DNA of 39,109 nt from a virus: positions 1 to 39,109 of the IMG/VR virus record IMGVR_UViG_3300046522_000237, one strand, 5' to 3'. The notes beneath the pieces are model-generated. The model was given only the letters and a program-made list of their open reading frames with translations. It searched no databases and was not told the DNA's origin. Made by a program: the position numbers and the translations under genes. The first letter of the stretch is position 1. Each line of letters starts with the position of its first letter. Positions 1 to 7,340 of the stretch are shown here, one piece after another.

Positions 1-135
1 GCGGCTGCGCGGCTTCCTCGATGCGCGCGGCGTACGCGGCGAGCGATTCGACCTCGGCGGGTGCTGGGGGCGGTGCCGGATCCTGTGCCGGCGGCGTTTC
101 CACGGCCGGCGGCTGCGCGGCTTCCTCGATGCGCG
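1..135. repeat. 135-bp direct repeat of the window ends (left copy)
   Basis: Bases 1-135 are identical to 38975-39109. The copy is itself flanked by a 27-bp repeat (1-27 and 109-135), so it reads R-X-R with R = 27 bp and X = 81 bp. The window starts exactly at the first base of R and ends exactly at the last base of R; the neighbouring bases differ. R plus X is 108 bp, or 36 codons, and lies inside a coding region. This marks a circular sequence, and possibly a collapsed tandem repeat. Confidence 0.95.
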
Positions 136-220
136 GCGTCTCTACATGTTCGAGCGCGGGCGGCGGCTCGACCGGCTTCTGTTCGACCGGCGGCGCCGGG
201 GTTTTTCCGTTACGTGCCAT
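1..220 (-). CDS. N-terminal part of a Pro/Glu-rich protein split by the window ends
   Basis: The ATG at 220 opens a frame that runs off the left edge and continues at 38974-38847 when the sequence is circularised, giving 115 residues in total. The N-terminal 75 residues are low-complexity Pro/Ala/Glu. They contain the octapeptide RIEEAAQP twice, about 36 residues apart, which is the coded form of the 27-bp DNA repeat. The start overlaps the end of the upstream 99-residue gene by 11 bp, which suggests translational coupling in the portal-to-scaffold stretch. The family is not recognised. The position suggests a head-assembly accessory or small structural protein; this is inference. Confidence 0.75.
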   Translation of the reverse strand, partial: MARNGKTPAPPVEQKPVEPPPALEHVETPRIEEAAQPPAVETPPAQDPAPPPAPAEVESLAAYAARIEEAAQP

Positions 221-509
221 TGATCCTCCGTGTGACGGCTTCCGCCTTGGTTTCCATGTTTTCGCGCAGCAGAATCTCGTGCTGCGCAACCGTTGCGCCG
301 CCCATGAGCGACGTAAAGATGGCCTCGAACTGGTTCGCCGCCCACAGGAGGCGCTTCAGTTCTTCGGCCTGGGCCTTGTTCTCGACCGGCAGCGCGGCCC
401 AGCTCTCGGTGATCGCGAGCCGGGTCTCCCGCATCGCCTCCTGGAAGAGCGGGTCTTCGAGCAGGCGCTTCGCGTGCTCGCCGCGTGCGATCTGTTCTTC
501 AGGGGTCAT
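210..509 (-). CDS. Small helical protein next to portal (99 aa)
   Basis: The ATG at 509 overlaps the portal stop codon (ATGA), so it is probably translated by coupled reinitiation. The sequence is almost entirely predicted helix, with many Glu, Ala, Leu and Arg and no membrane segment or cysteine. Small helical proteins in this position, directly after a P22-type portal, are common in podoviruses and usually unnamed. It may be a head-assembly or portal-associated factor; that is inferred from location only. Its stop lies inside the start region of the next gene. Confidence 0.8.
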   Translation of the reverse strand: MTPEEQIARGEHAKRLLEDPLFQEAMRETRLAITESWAALPVENKAQAEELKRLLWAANQFEAIFTSLMGGATVAQHEILLRENMETKAEAVTRRINGT

Positions 510-2539
510 CCGTACGGTCCTTTATTGCCGGTAAAGTGGTCAGCGGTAGCGGCGCCCAGCTGCTGCGCGTGCGCCAGGTCGCCCCGGTCATCGCGCAGCA
601 TGCGGTGCTCGAGCTCGATGTGCTTGAGGCCCAAGTCGATCTCCTTTATCCGGACCTCCTTTTCCTTGAGCCGCAGCTCGATGCCCTTCAGTTGGGTCTC
701 GGCCTGCAATTTCGCGGCCGCCATCGCAATATCGTGCTGCGCCTGTTCGCGGCGACCTTCCTGCTTGATGCGCTCGACCTCGATCTGCGCTTCGGCAAGC
801 ATCTGCTCGGGCGACTTCTGCGGCTCGGGCTTCTCGGCTGTGCTGGGATCAGTCAACAGGCGCGTCTCGCCACCCTGAATGTTGCCGGCCTTGAGCAGCA
901 TCTTGCCCAGGTTGTAGACGTTCTCCGGCGTCACCACGCCCAGCGGCGCGGCCTGCTGGAAGTAGGCGCCCATCATCGACAGGAACTGGATCGTCTGCGA
1001 CTTGTCGCCCGTGCCCAGGCCCACGTTGATATTGACGTCCATTTCGGCCGACCAACTGCGCGGGTCGTATTCCACCCACGTGTTGCGCAAGCGGATCGTC
1101 GCCGGCTTGTCCTGGTACTCGCATGTCAGCTTGAGCAGGCGCTTGCATAGGTCCTTGCAGCCCGTCTCGGCGAAGATACGGAGCATCATCAGCTCGCGCT
1201 TCTGGTCGCGGGTCTGCGCGATCTGCGCGCCGGTAGCGGTCTTGTTGAGGCTGTCGGCGTCGAGGCCCTGGTTGAGGCGGCTGACGCCAACGCGCTCCTC
1301 GCGGACCGTGTTCATCAGCTCGATGCCCTGGAGCGACTCGTTGGCCACGAGCGAGGTTTGCAGCGGGCCGGCCATGCCGGGCTGCTTCATGCGCACCACC
1401 TTGCCAATGCGCGTACTCAGCAGGTCGTCCAGATCCACCTGGCCCAGGACCGCATACGTGGTCGGGTTGTTCGCCAGGTACAGCGAGTCCAGGTACTGAC
1501 GCTGCAGGCTGGTCTTCGTATCCTGAATCGACACGACCGGATCCGCCAGGGCCATGCCGATGATGCGATGGGGCAGCAGGATCGGGGACCACAGGCAGTA
1601 CTCGTGGTCGTCGACTTCCTCGTTCTCCAGGATGTCGTTGCCGGCCATGAAGACCCGGCGCCATTCAGCGATGCCGTCGCCGTCGAAGTCCAGGCGCACG
1701 AAGCCGAAGAACAACGTGATCTGCTGCAGCGCACCGTCGCCGGATTCGCCGGGTGTCGGTGCGTCAGGATCGCGCTCGTTCGACAGTGTCTCGGCTGCTT
1801 GGTAGTCCGACAGCAGCTCGACGCGGCCCTGCTTGAAGCCCATCTCGACCAGATCGGAGCGGGTGTACGTGCGCAGCTCACCGATCGCGGTGACGTCGGC
1901 CAGCTTCTTAGCGCCGCGGGTGAGGATGAAGCTCTCGGGCGGCACATTGTCGATGCGCACGCCGCGCGGGCCGCCGTCGACCAGGATCTCGACGTCGTGC
2001 AGTTGCAGCGCTGGATCGGTCGGGTCAGCGTAGGCGTCGTGCGTCGTGATCGTGATTCGCTGGTCCTGCACCATGCTTACCAGCTGCTGGTCGGTCAGGC
2101 CCGTGTACGATTCCTTCTTCTGCTTGCTGGTGCCATCCCACCAAGCGCGCACGATGCCGACCTTCGACAGCAGCGCATCCTTGATCCACGTGTTGAACAG
2201 GATGAAGCCATCGTTCTTGTTCTTGATCAGGTGGTTGATGACGTCGGTGGCCTGGTCGGCGTACTCCTCGTCGCCTGGCGCGGCCGGTTCGAACTCGCAG
2301 ATGTTGTCGCCGGCGAAGAACGGCTCGAGCAGCGAGGGCAGGGCGGACTCGATCACCTCGAACACATCCCAGCTCACGACCTGGCTGCGGCCCGGCACCT
2401 CGTTGCCCATCGGCAGACCATGGTAATAGCCAAGGTTGCGCTCGCGGTCGGCAGCCAGCTGCGAGCCGGTCCAGGCGGCGGACTCGCTTACTTCACGGTC
2501 GACCGCGCTGCGCAGCTCGTCGTCGGTCATTTTGGTCAT
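506..2539 (-). CDS. Portal protein, P22-type
   Basis: This is the dodecameric portal that forms the DNA entry and exit channel at one capsid vertex and docks the terminase. It is 677 residues, close to P22 gp1 (725). The N-terminal region contains the segment YYHGLPMGNEVPGRSQVVSWDV, typical in style of this family: a tyrosine- and glycine-rich start, then a helical, acidic body. The C-terminal 100 residues are a long charged helix rich in Glu, Lys and Gln, like the P22 portal barrel. I chose the ATG at 2539 because it overlaps the terminase stop (ATGA); an upstream in-frame ATG at 2578 would lie inside the terminase gene. Confidence 0.93.
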   Translation of the reverse strand: MTKMTDDELRSAVDREVSESAAWTGSQLAADRERNLGYYHGLPMGNEVPGRSQVVSWDVFEVIESALPSLLEPFFAGDNICEFEPAAPGDEEYADQATDVINHLIKNKNDGFILFNTWIKDALLSKVGIVRAWWDGTSKQKKESYTGLTDQQLVSMVQDQRITITTHDAYADPTDPALQLHDVEILVDGGPRGVRIDNVPPESFILTRGAKKLADVTAIGELRTYTRSDLVEMGFKQGRVELLSDYQAAETLSNERDPDAPTPGESGDGALQQITLFFGFVRLDFDGDGIAEWRRVFMAGNDILENEEVDDHEYCLWSPILLPHRIIGMALADPVVSIQDTKTSLQRQYLDSLYLANNPTTYAVLGQVDLDDLLSTRIGKVVRMKQPGMAGPLQTSLVANESLQGIELMNTVREERVGVSRLNQGLDADSLNKTATGAQIAQTRDQKRELMMLRIFAETGCKDLCKRLLKLTCEYQDKPATIRLRNTWVEYDPRSWSAEMDVNINVGLGTGDKSQTIQFLSMMGAYFQQAAPLGVVTPENVYNLGKMLLKAGNIQGGETRLLTDPSTAEKPEPQKSPEQMLAEAQIEVERIKQEGRREQAQHDIAMAAAKLQAETQLKGIELRLKEKEVRIKEIDLGLKHIELEHRMLRDDRGDLAHAQQLGAATADHFTGNKGPYG

Positions 2540-3987
2540 ACGATTCCCAGTGATTGATAGTTGAGGCTTCCGCCCCATGGCTTGTCGATGTCGCCATATG
2601 CGATTGCATGGCGCCGCATCATGTAGGCGTAGCGCACAGCGTCGAGTATGTCGTCGCGGGTCTTGGCGATCTTCCCGTCCTTGCGGTGGTACTGCAGGAA
2701 CTCGTCGAAGAAGTCGCGCAGGCCGGCGAACACCTTGAAGCGGCCGCTCATCATCAGGTCGCGGATTTCAAATACGCCGGCTTCGACGCCGTTACCTCCG
2801 TCCGGCCACGTGGCTCGCTCGAGCAACATGTTGAATCCTGCCTGCTCGTAGTAGGTCTTCTGCTGCTCGCCGCTGCTCTTCTCCGTTTGCAGGCCATCGG
2901 ACGGCCAAGCCGTGGGCACGCCATTCGCCCAGGACTTCACCGCGCCCCAGGCCTCGATCGGCTTGGTCTGCGCCTTCTTCCAGGCCTTCGTGAGGTAGAA
3001 CATGTCGCCTTCGGGGTCGAACACCAGCTGCACGTGCGCCTGCGGGTGGTCCCAGCCGAAGTCCATGCCGTCGATAACGCGGAAGTGCTTCGGGATCGCG
3101 AACGGCTCGCAGGTGATGGCGTCTTCGGCCAGGTCGTAAATTCGTCCGTGTCCCAGCATCGGGACTCCTTTCGTTCGCATGTCGCGTTGGTGCGCCGGGT
3201 AGCTGGCCAGCAGGCCTTCCTTTGCCTGCGTGCTGAGGTGGGGCGCATCGTCCCAGCCCTTCTGCATGCATATCTGCGCCGGCGAAGGCGTGTCCATGAA
3301 CTGGATCACCAGCTCGGTGCGACCGTTCTCCGGCGTGAAGGTCAGGATGCCGCGCCCGCCGGCACCCTTGTCGCCGGTAGCGGTACGCGTCAGCACCTGG
3401 GGGAAGATGGTCGGATCCCGCGGCTCCTCATCGATGTGGAACCAGTCGACGCTGTCGCCCATCAGCGCGTGCTGCCCCTGCGAGTACGACCAGAACTGGA
3501 TCGCGGCGTCGCTGGCCTGCACGTCACCGCCGCCGATCTGGCGGATGTAGACGGTGCGCAGCGCATTCGGCGTGCCGGACATTGCCTCGTAGCCTTTGAT
3601 GTGCTCGGGCGGGATCAGCCCGCCGGAGAACTTGCTGCCATCCTTCCGGCCGATGATCGGCTCCTGCAGCAGGTCGCGTGTCTTCTCGCCCGAGTAGCCC
3701 AGGCACCAGATCAGCGGCGCGTGCCCGAACGTGTGGCCCTCCCAGTCGTCCGGGTAGTCGCCCATGGCGTGGATCGCGTCGAGGTAGGTGCCGGTGTACG
3801 TCTTGCCGATCCGGTTGGCGGCGATCAGGCACACCTGGGTGTGGGACGCCGTGTTGGCGTTGAATTCACGCTGCCAGCCGTACAGCTTCTGGTGCAGCGC
3901 CTTGTAGCGGTAGACCCGGGCGCGGCGCTCTTTTTCCTGGAGCAGGGCGAGCAGACGCTCCTTTTCGGCCCTACTCGACGCCGTCAT
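2536..3987 (-). CDS. terL: Terminase large subunit
   Basis: This is the packaging motor: an ATPase that translocates DNA through the portal plus a nuclease that cuts the concatemer. It has 483 residues. The N-terminal ATPase carries a Walker A of the deviant viral type (AANRIGKT, residues 56-63) and a Walker B (WFHIDEEP, acidic residues 185-188). The C-terminal RNase-H-like nuclease begins at DGMDFGWDHP (Asp306, Asp309) and has a late acidic motif, DDILDAVRYAYMM. The length and motifs fit the Terminase_6 type found in Sf6- and SU10-like phages. It overlaps terS by 17 bp and the portal start by 4 bp. Headful packaging is the expected mode. Confidence 0.95.
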   Translation of the reverse strand: MTASSRAEKERLLALLQEKERRARVYRYKALHQKLYGWQREFNANTASHTQVCLIAANRIGKTYTGTYLDAIHAMGDYPDDWEGHTFGHAPLIWCLGYSGEKTRDLLQEPIIGRKDGSKFSGGLIPPEHIKGYEAMSGTPNALRTVYIRQIGGGDVQASDAAIQFWSYSQGQHALMGDSVDWFHIDEEPRDPTIFPQVLTRTATGDKGAGGRGILTFTPENGRTELVIQFMDTPSPAQICMQKGWDDAPHLSTQAKEGLLASYPAHQRDMRTKGVPMLGHGRIYDLAEDAITCEPFAIPKHFRVIDGMDFGWDHPQAHVQLVFDPEGDMFYLTKAWKKAQTKPIEAWGAVKSWANGVPTAWPSDGLQTEKSSGEQQKTYYEQAGFNMLLERATWPDGGNGVEAGVFEIRDLMMSGRFKVFAGLRDFFDEFLQYHRKDGKIAKTRDDILDAVRYAYMMRRHAIAYGDIDKPWGGSLNYQSLGIV

Positions 3988-4414
3988 GGGCTGCGGCCGC
4001 GCTGGCCTTCGCGATCTCGGCCTCCAGCTCGGCGTCGGTCATCGTCTTGATGCGGTGCTCGATCGCGCCGCCGCCTTCGCCGGTCAGCTGCATGCGGTTG
4101 CCGTACTTCTTTGGCTTCATGCGTTGGGCCTGCTCGACCCGGGCGTGGATCCGCAGCTTGGCCTTGCGGATCGAGTCGGCATCGACGCGGCAGTTGTCGG
4201 CGATGTCCACGATCTCATCGATCAGGGTGTCGGCTCGCTCGTCCGTGGCCACCTCGTAGGCTGCGGCGAACTCGGGATGCTCCCGCAGCCAGCGGAACAC
4301 AGCGGACTTGCTCGGCATGCCGTCGAGCTTGCACGCGGCGCGGATCGTCTTTCCATCCGCGATCGCCGCGCAGAACTTGTCAGCCAGTTCGGGCGTGTAG
4401 GTAGTCGCGGTCAT
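3971..4414 (-). CDS. terS: Terminase small subunit, Sf6-like
   Basis: This is the DNA-recognition subunit that selects the phage packaging site and hands DNA to TerL. It has 147 residues. The N-terminal helix-turn-helix spans about residues 20-48 (GKTIRAACKLDGMPSKSAVF, then RWLREHPEF), which matches the Sf6-type small terminase layout. A central helical oligomerisation region follows, then a basic patch (RMKPKKYGNRMQL) and an acidic C-terminus. It is the second gene of the late operon, after the 89-residue exported protein. An intrinsic terminator lies only about 12 bp upstream of its start, so expression should depend on readthrough. Confidence 0.9.
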   Translation of the reverse strand: MTATTYTPELADKFCAAIADGKTIRAACKLDGMPSKSAVFRWLREHPEFAAAYEVATDERADTLIDEIVDIADNCRVDADSIRKAKLRIHARVEQAQRMKPKKYGNRMQLTGEGGGAIEHRIKTMTDAELEAEIAKASAAAAHDGVE

Positions 4415-4425
4415 AGGTCAGGAAT

Positions 4426-4450
4426 AAAAAAGCCAGGCGCTCGGCCTGGC
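4426..4450 (-). terminator. Intrinsic terminator just before terS
   Basis: On the minus strand a stem of GCCAGG with CCTGGC and a 7-base loop is followed by six T residues. It lies between the 89-residue gene and terS, about 12 bp before the terS ATG. Leftward transcription should stop here unless antiterminated. Confidence 0.85.
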
Positions 4451-4582
4451 AAGGCCCTGGGGTGGGCAGGAGACATGTTGTGGCGGCCACGAGGGCCTCA
4501 CGCGTTCAGCGCTTGACCACACGGCTGGGCGGTCCCATGCGTGTGGTGACTGGTTACGCCAGTCAGGCGCCGCCCATCGAGG

Positions 4583-4852
4583 TCAGCGGTGATTTCGGCG
4601 GTTGCGCGCGATGCCGCGCTTCTTCGTGGCGGTACGACGCTGCTGCGCCATCGAAATGCAGGCGCCCTTGCGGCCGTAGCGGGCTGCGGAGGGAATGGCG
4701 CCACCGAACAGGCCGCGCTTGCTCGACTTGGTCACGCGAGGTGCGGACTGGACAAGCGCCGGCTGCGATGCGATACCGGGCGCGGCGCCCATGCCGAGGC
4801 CCAAGGTGGCGGCCAGGACGAAGGCGAGCCGGCGGCGAATCGATCCGAACAT
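4583..4852 (-). CDS. Small exported basic protein (89 aa)
   Basis: The ATG at 4852 has a good ribosome site (CAGGAG, 5 bases upstream). The N-terminus looks like a signal peptide: basic MFGSIRRR, then a hydrophobic stretch of about 15 residues, then a small-residue cleavage region (GIASQPA). The mature part is short and very basic, ending RRTATKKRGIARNRRNHR. The gene stands alone between two intrinsic terminators at the head of the late operon, before terS. I do not recognise a named family. Its place in a Q-controlled leader recalls small late-leader genes of temperate phages, but no function can be assigned. Confidence 0.7.
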   Translation of the reverse strand: MFGSIRRRLAFVLAATLGLGMGAAPGIASQPALVQSAPRVTKSSKRGLFGGAIPSAARYGRKGACISMAQQRRTATKKRGIARNRRNHR

Positions 4853-4876
4853 GTTTTCTCCTGGGAGCGGAAACGG

Positions 4877-4908
4877 AAAAGCCCCGCGTCATTGCTGATC
4901 GCGGGGCT
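4877..4908 (-). terminator. Strong intrinsic terminator in the late leader
   Basis: An 8-9 bp GC-rich stem (GCCCCGCG with CGCGGGGC) and an 11-base loop are followed on the minus strand by TTTT. It lies between the Q-like gene (ends 4996) and the 89-residue gene. This is the position of the lambda tR' terminator relative to Q and the late genes. The 130 bp between Q and this hairpin should hold the late promoter, but I see no convincing -35/-10 pair there. Confidence 0.85.
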
Positions 4909-4995
4909 TCGATGTTTGCCTAGAGACGCCGGGGGCTCCCATCTGGGAACCGGCCTCGTCGTGTTTCTAGACGGAATTAAGTTGTGACACGGAAT

Positions 4996-5421
4996 TTACT
5001 GCTGAGCTTTCCGGCTGTCAAGAAATTTCGTTCGGGAATTCTTTGCGGCGTTGTTTTGCTCGGCGAGCGCCTCGATCGCGACCTGGGCCTCCCGGAACAG
5101 GCGCACGAACTCCGTGGCTGGACGATTGGGGATACTCAGTCTCTTGCAGACCAGGTCGGGCGGCGCCTGGCGGATGTAGCACCACCACAGGAGCAGGCGC
5201 TGCTTCGTGTCGAGCAGCGGCATGCTGCGCTCGAACAGCAGGGCGTCAGCCTCGTCGATACGGCGGCGTTCGTCTGGCGCGCGCGAGGTGTCGCCCTCGG
5301 CCTCGCGGCGTAGTCGATCGCAAAAGGCGGCGGTCGGGCTGGACGCGGGCCGCCGTTCGTTGGCGGTGGCCCAGCGGCCCCAGTTCTCCAGGCGTGATCC
5401 GATGTCGCGGCGTTCGGTCAT
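4996..5421 (-). CDS. Putative antitermination protein Q-like
   Basis: This would let RNA polymerase read through terminators of the late operon. It has 141 residues. The central segment around residues 70-110 (LLDTKQRLLLWWCYIRQAPP, then VCKRLSIP) has the pattern of phage Q-type antiterminators and other sigma-4-like DNA-binding proteins: a YI-rich helix followed by C--L-I. It is the last early leftward gene, with the late leader and terminators directly downstream, which is the classical Q position. The ATG at 5421 overlaps the stop of the 23-residue peptide (ATGA). It could also be another small DNA-binding regulator. Confidence 0.6.
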   Translation of the reverse strand: MTERRDIGSRLENWGRWATANERRPASSPTAAFCDRLRREAEGDTSRAPDERRRIDEADALLFERSMPLLDTKQRLLLWWCYIRQAPPDLVCKRLSIPNRPATEFVRLFREAQVAIEALAEQNNAAKNSRTKFLDSRKAQQ

Positions 5422-5489
5422 GAGCAAACCCACAGGATCAGGCCGAAGGCCGCGCCGAAGCAGAGGGCGATGAGGAGGCGTTCGGTCAA
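5418..5489 (-). CDS. 23-residue single-span membrane peptide
   Basis: A TTG start at 5489 sits inside the RusA stop (TTGA overlap) and has an excellent ribosome site, GGAGG, about 6 bases upstream. The product is a short polar head (TERLL), then about 17 hydrophobic residues (IALCFGAAFGLILWVC), then a terminal Ser. The stop overlaps the Q-like start (ATGA). Conserved overlap on both sides and the strong ribosome site argue that it is translated. No family is known to me. It may act at the membrane or serve only to couple translation of RusA and Q. Confidence 0.55.
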   Translation of the reverse strand: MTERLLIALCFGAAFGLILWVCS

Positions 5490-5962
5490 GCTGCCTCCGC
5501 GAAGAGCCCCGATTGTGGCTGCACCGTCGGGATCGCCGTGATCGTCACCACCACGCGCGCTTCGCCGTCCGGCTCCATGCGCTCGCTGGTCAGGCGCCGC
5601 ACCCACTTGTCGTCCTCGATCGCCACGTCCTTCAGCGAGTCGAGCAGCACCTTGTTGGCGTTGTCCAGGTCCAGGCACTGCACACCATCGTCCCAGGCCG
5701 CGCCGAGCTTGCGCTGCCGTGCCTGCCAGTCGAGGGGACGGTGCGGGTAAAGCTGGACCTCGATGTGCACGCGGCCGGGCAGCGGTCTGCGCACGCCGGC
5801 GGCGGCCACGATGGCCTCGACGGTCGCCTTGAACGCCTTCGCCTCGGGCGTCACGTAGGTCATGGCCATGGCCTTGCGCGCGCCCTTGGCCGGGACGGTG
5901 CGGGTTGCCCAGTAGCGGTTCGCGCTGATCGGGTAGGGCAGGGTGAGGGTGATCGGTTGCAT
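5486..5962 (-). CDS. rusA: Holliday junction resolvase RusA
   Basis: This endonuclease resolves Holliday junctions and branched DNA formed during phage recombination and replication, acting as a dimer. It has 158 residues. The N-terminus LTLPYPISANRYW is the typical RusA opening. The catalytic core follows: LDLDNANKVLLDSL at 97-110 with Asp98, Asp100 and Lys104, then acidic residues at 117-118 (IEDDKWV). This spacing matches the three Asp and one Lys of RusA. The ribosome site is CAGGAG. It is the third-last early leftward gene and is coupled to the membrane peptide. It works logically with the YqaJ recombination genes on the other arm. Confidence 0.93.
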   Translation of the reverse strand: MQPITLTLPYPISANRYWATRTVPAKGARKAMAMTYVTPEAKAFKATVEAIVAAAGVRRPLPGRVHIEVQLYPHRPLDWQARQRKLGAAWDDGVQCLDLDNANKVLLDSLKDVAIEDDKWVRRLTSERMEPDGEARVVVTITAIPTVQPQSGLFAEAA

Positions 5963-6027
5963 GCTGGGCTTTCTCCTGTCGTTGTTGTTGTCGCCCGGGC
6001 TGGCCGGGCGGGGTGGTGCTGTTGCGG

Positions 6028-6936
6028 TTATTCGACGGTCAGCCAGTCTTCGGCCAGGGCATCACTGCCGCTGGGCGCCCAAGTGCTGACGGTGTCGTCG
6101 GCGCCCTTGAGCGCGAGGTAGGCGTTGTACGGAACCATGGCGCCTTCGCCGAAGTGCGCCTTCGCGGCGCCGGTCTGCACCGGGTAGCTGGCGGCCGGCA
6201 CCAGGTAGACGAACATGCCCTTGCCGTTCCATCCCGCGCGCGCCACGCGCTTGCCTGCCTTCAGGGCGCACAGCGCGGTGCCGAAGCTGAGCCCTGCAGT
6301 CGCCGACAGGCCACCGCCAATGCTGGAGGGCGAATGGTCAGGCAGCGGCGCGGTACCGGTGAAGGTCGTGCCGTCGGCGTAAGCCTTCGTCTCGACCGTT
6401 GGCGACTCGCCGAGCAGAACGCGAACCGTGTTGATTGCCGCCTTGGTCGCATCGCCATCGATGGCCAGCTGGTAGTCGAAGGTTTCGCGGATATGGCCAT
6501 CGGTAAGCGGCGCGCCCACGATGTGCGCCTCGTACGCAGCTGCAGCGCTCAGCACGTCGTGATGGCCGGACAGGCCCGGCGTGCGCAGCGCCATGTCGAG
6601 CACCTGAGCGCGGAGGCTTTCGGCTGCGTAGTCGTGGCTGGCCGTGATGGCTTGGCACTTCGCCGCGTGCTGCTCTTCCTCGGCCTTCTTGGCCTGGCCG
6701 AGCTGGTACGGCATCCAATGCCAGGAAGGGAAGCAGGCCGGCTCTTGCTCCGGATCCGCGTGGGTGACGCTCTCCTTGGTGCAGCAGTCGGCGTCAGCGA
6801 AGCCGAGCGGGAACGCATACAGGTCTGCGTTGAACGGGCCATTGCCCTTGATGACGATCGCAGGGCGAATCTCGCCGTCGGCGCCGCGGTACCAGACGAT
6901 GCGGCCAGTGGTAGGGGTGATGTGGGTGGTGCTCAT
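6028..6936 (-). CDS. Multidomain protein with C-terminal Tad2 (DUF2829) anti-Thoeris domain
   Basis: The protein has 302 residues. Residues 216-302 match the Tad2/DUF2829 pattern: LSFGTALCALKAGKRVARAG, then WNGKGMFVYLV, a later AYLALKGAD, and a terminal WAPSGSDALAEDW. Tad2 proteins bind the cyclic ADP-ribose signals made by Thoeris ThsB and so block abortive defence. Here the domain is fused to about 215 upstream residues: a small beta-like domain starting GRIVWY (about 8-78, with Cys51, Cys52 and Cys68) and a helical middle region (about 85-180). The ribosome site is GAAGGAG. The gene sits among early nucleotide/DNA-metabolism genes, as expected for an early-acting anti-defence factor. The anti-Thoeris role is inferred from family membership. 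Confidence 0.85.
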   Translation of the reverse strand: MSTTHITPTTGRIVWYRGADGEIRPAIVIKGNGPFNADLYAFPLGFADADCCTKESVTHADPEQEPACFPSWHWMPYQLGQAKKAEEEQHAAKCQAITASHDYAAESLRAQVLDMALRTPGLSGHHDVLSAAAAYEAHIVGAPLTDGHIRETFDYQLAIDGDATKAAINTVRVLLGESPTVETKAYADGTTFTGTAPLPDHSPSSIGGGLSATAGLSFGTALCALKAGKRVARAGWNGKGMFVYLVPAASYPVQTGAAKAHFGEGAMVPYNAYLALKGADDTVSTWAPSGSDALAEDWLTVE

Positions 6937-6973
6937 GCTGCTCCTTCAGGTGGGTGCTGCGGTTGGTGGTGGG

Positions 6974-7282
6974 TTACAGGGCCAGGCCGTTCAGCACCGA
7001 CTCCAGGCGCTCGACCGAGATTTCGATGCGCTGTTCGAGGCTGCGGATCGAATCTCCGAGCGGCGACAGCGCCTCCTGCGGAATGCCGGTCGGATGCGGG
7101 GCGGTGCCAGCGCCGGTGGCGCCGGTGGCGCGCATCAGCGGGCGCAGTCGATCTTCAAGCGCTTCGACACGCGAGCCGAGGCGCTGCACCGAATTCGATG
7201 CGAGGTCGAGGCGGGTTTCGATTTCGGATGGCAGGCGCTCGGCCTGCACGGATTTCAGTTGGCAGCTGCTTTCGTTGTACAT
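6974..7282 (-). CDS. Coiled-coil protein of unknown function (102 aa)
   Basis: The ATG at 7282 has CAGGAG upstream. The protein has two heptad-like helices (about residues 20-50 and 70-100, with the pattern SVQRLGSRVEALEDRLR and a matching C-terminal SIRSLEQRIEISVERLES) joined by a Gly/Pro/Thr loop. This predicts an antiparallel or dimeric coiled coil. There are no catalytic motifs and no membrane segment. It lies between the HD hydrolase and the Tad2-domain protein in the early leftward operon. Not recognised. Confidence 0.75.
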   Translation of the reverse strand: MYNESSCQLKSVQAERLPSEIETRLDLASNSVQRLGSRVEALEDRLRPLMRATGATGAGTAPHPTGIPQEALSPLGDSIRSLEQRIEISVERLESVLNGLAL

Positions 7283-7340
7283 GTTGCATTTCTCCTGAGT
7301 TGCTGCGGTTGTGCGCTCGCGCGCGAAGTGGTCTCGTTGG

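Noticed and set aside
1-135. The 135-bp end repeat as a true packaged terminal repeat
   Set aside because: The terminase is of the Sf6/P22 headful type, which gives permuted genomes, and the overlap lies in the middle of a gene that closes in frame. An assembly origin is simpler.
1358-2557. Long plus-strand frame opposite the portal gene (399 residues)
   Set aside because: It is a mirror of the high-GC3 portal frame, with composition (many Leu, Val, Arg, Asp) typical of such shadows and no ribosome site. The same holds for the long frames opposite terL, the exonuclease and the scaffold.
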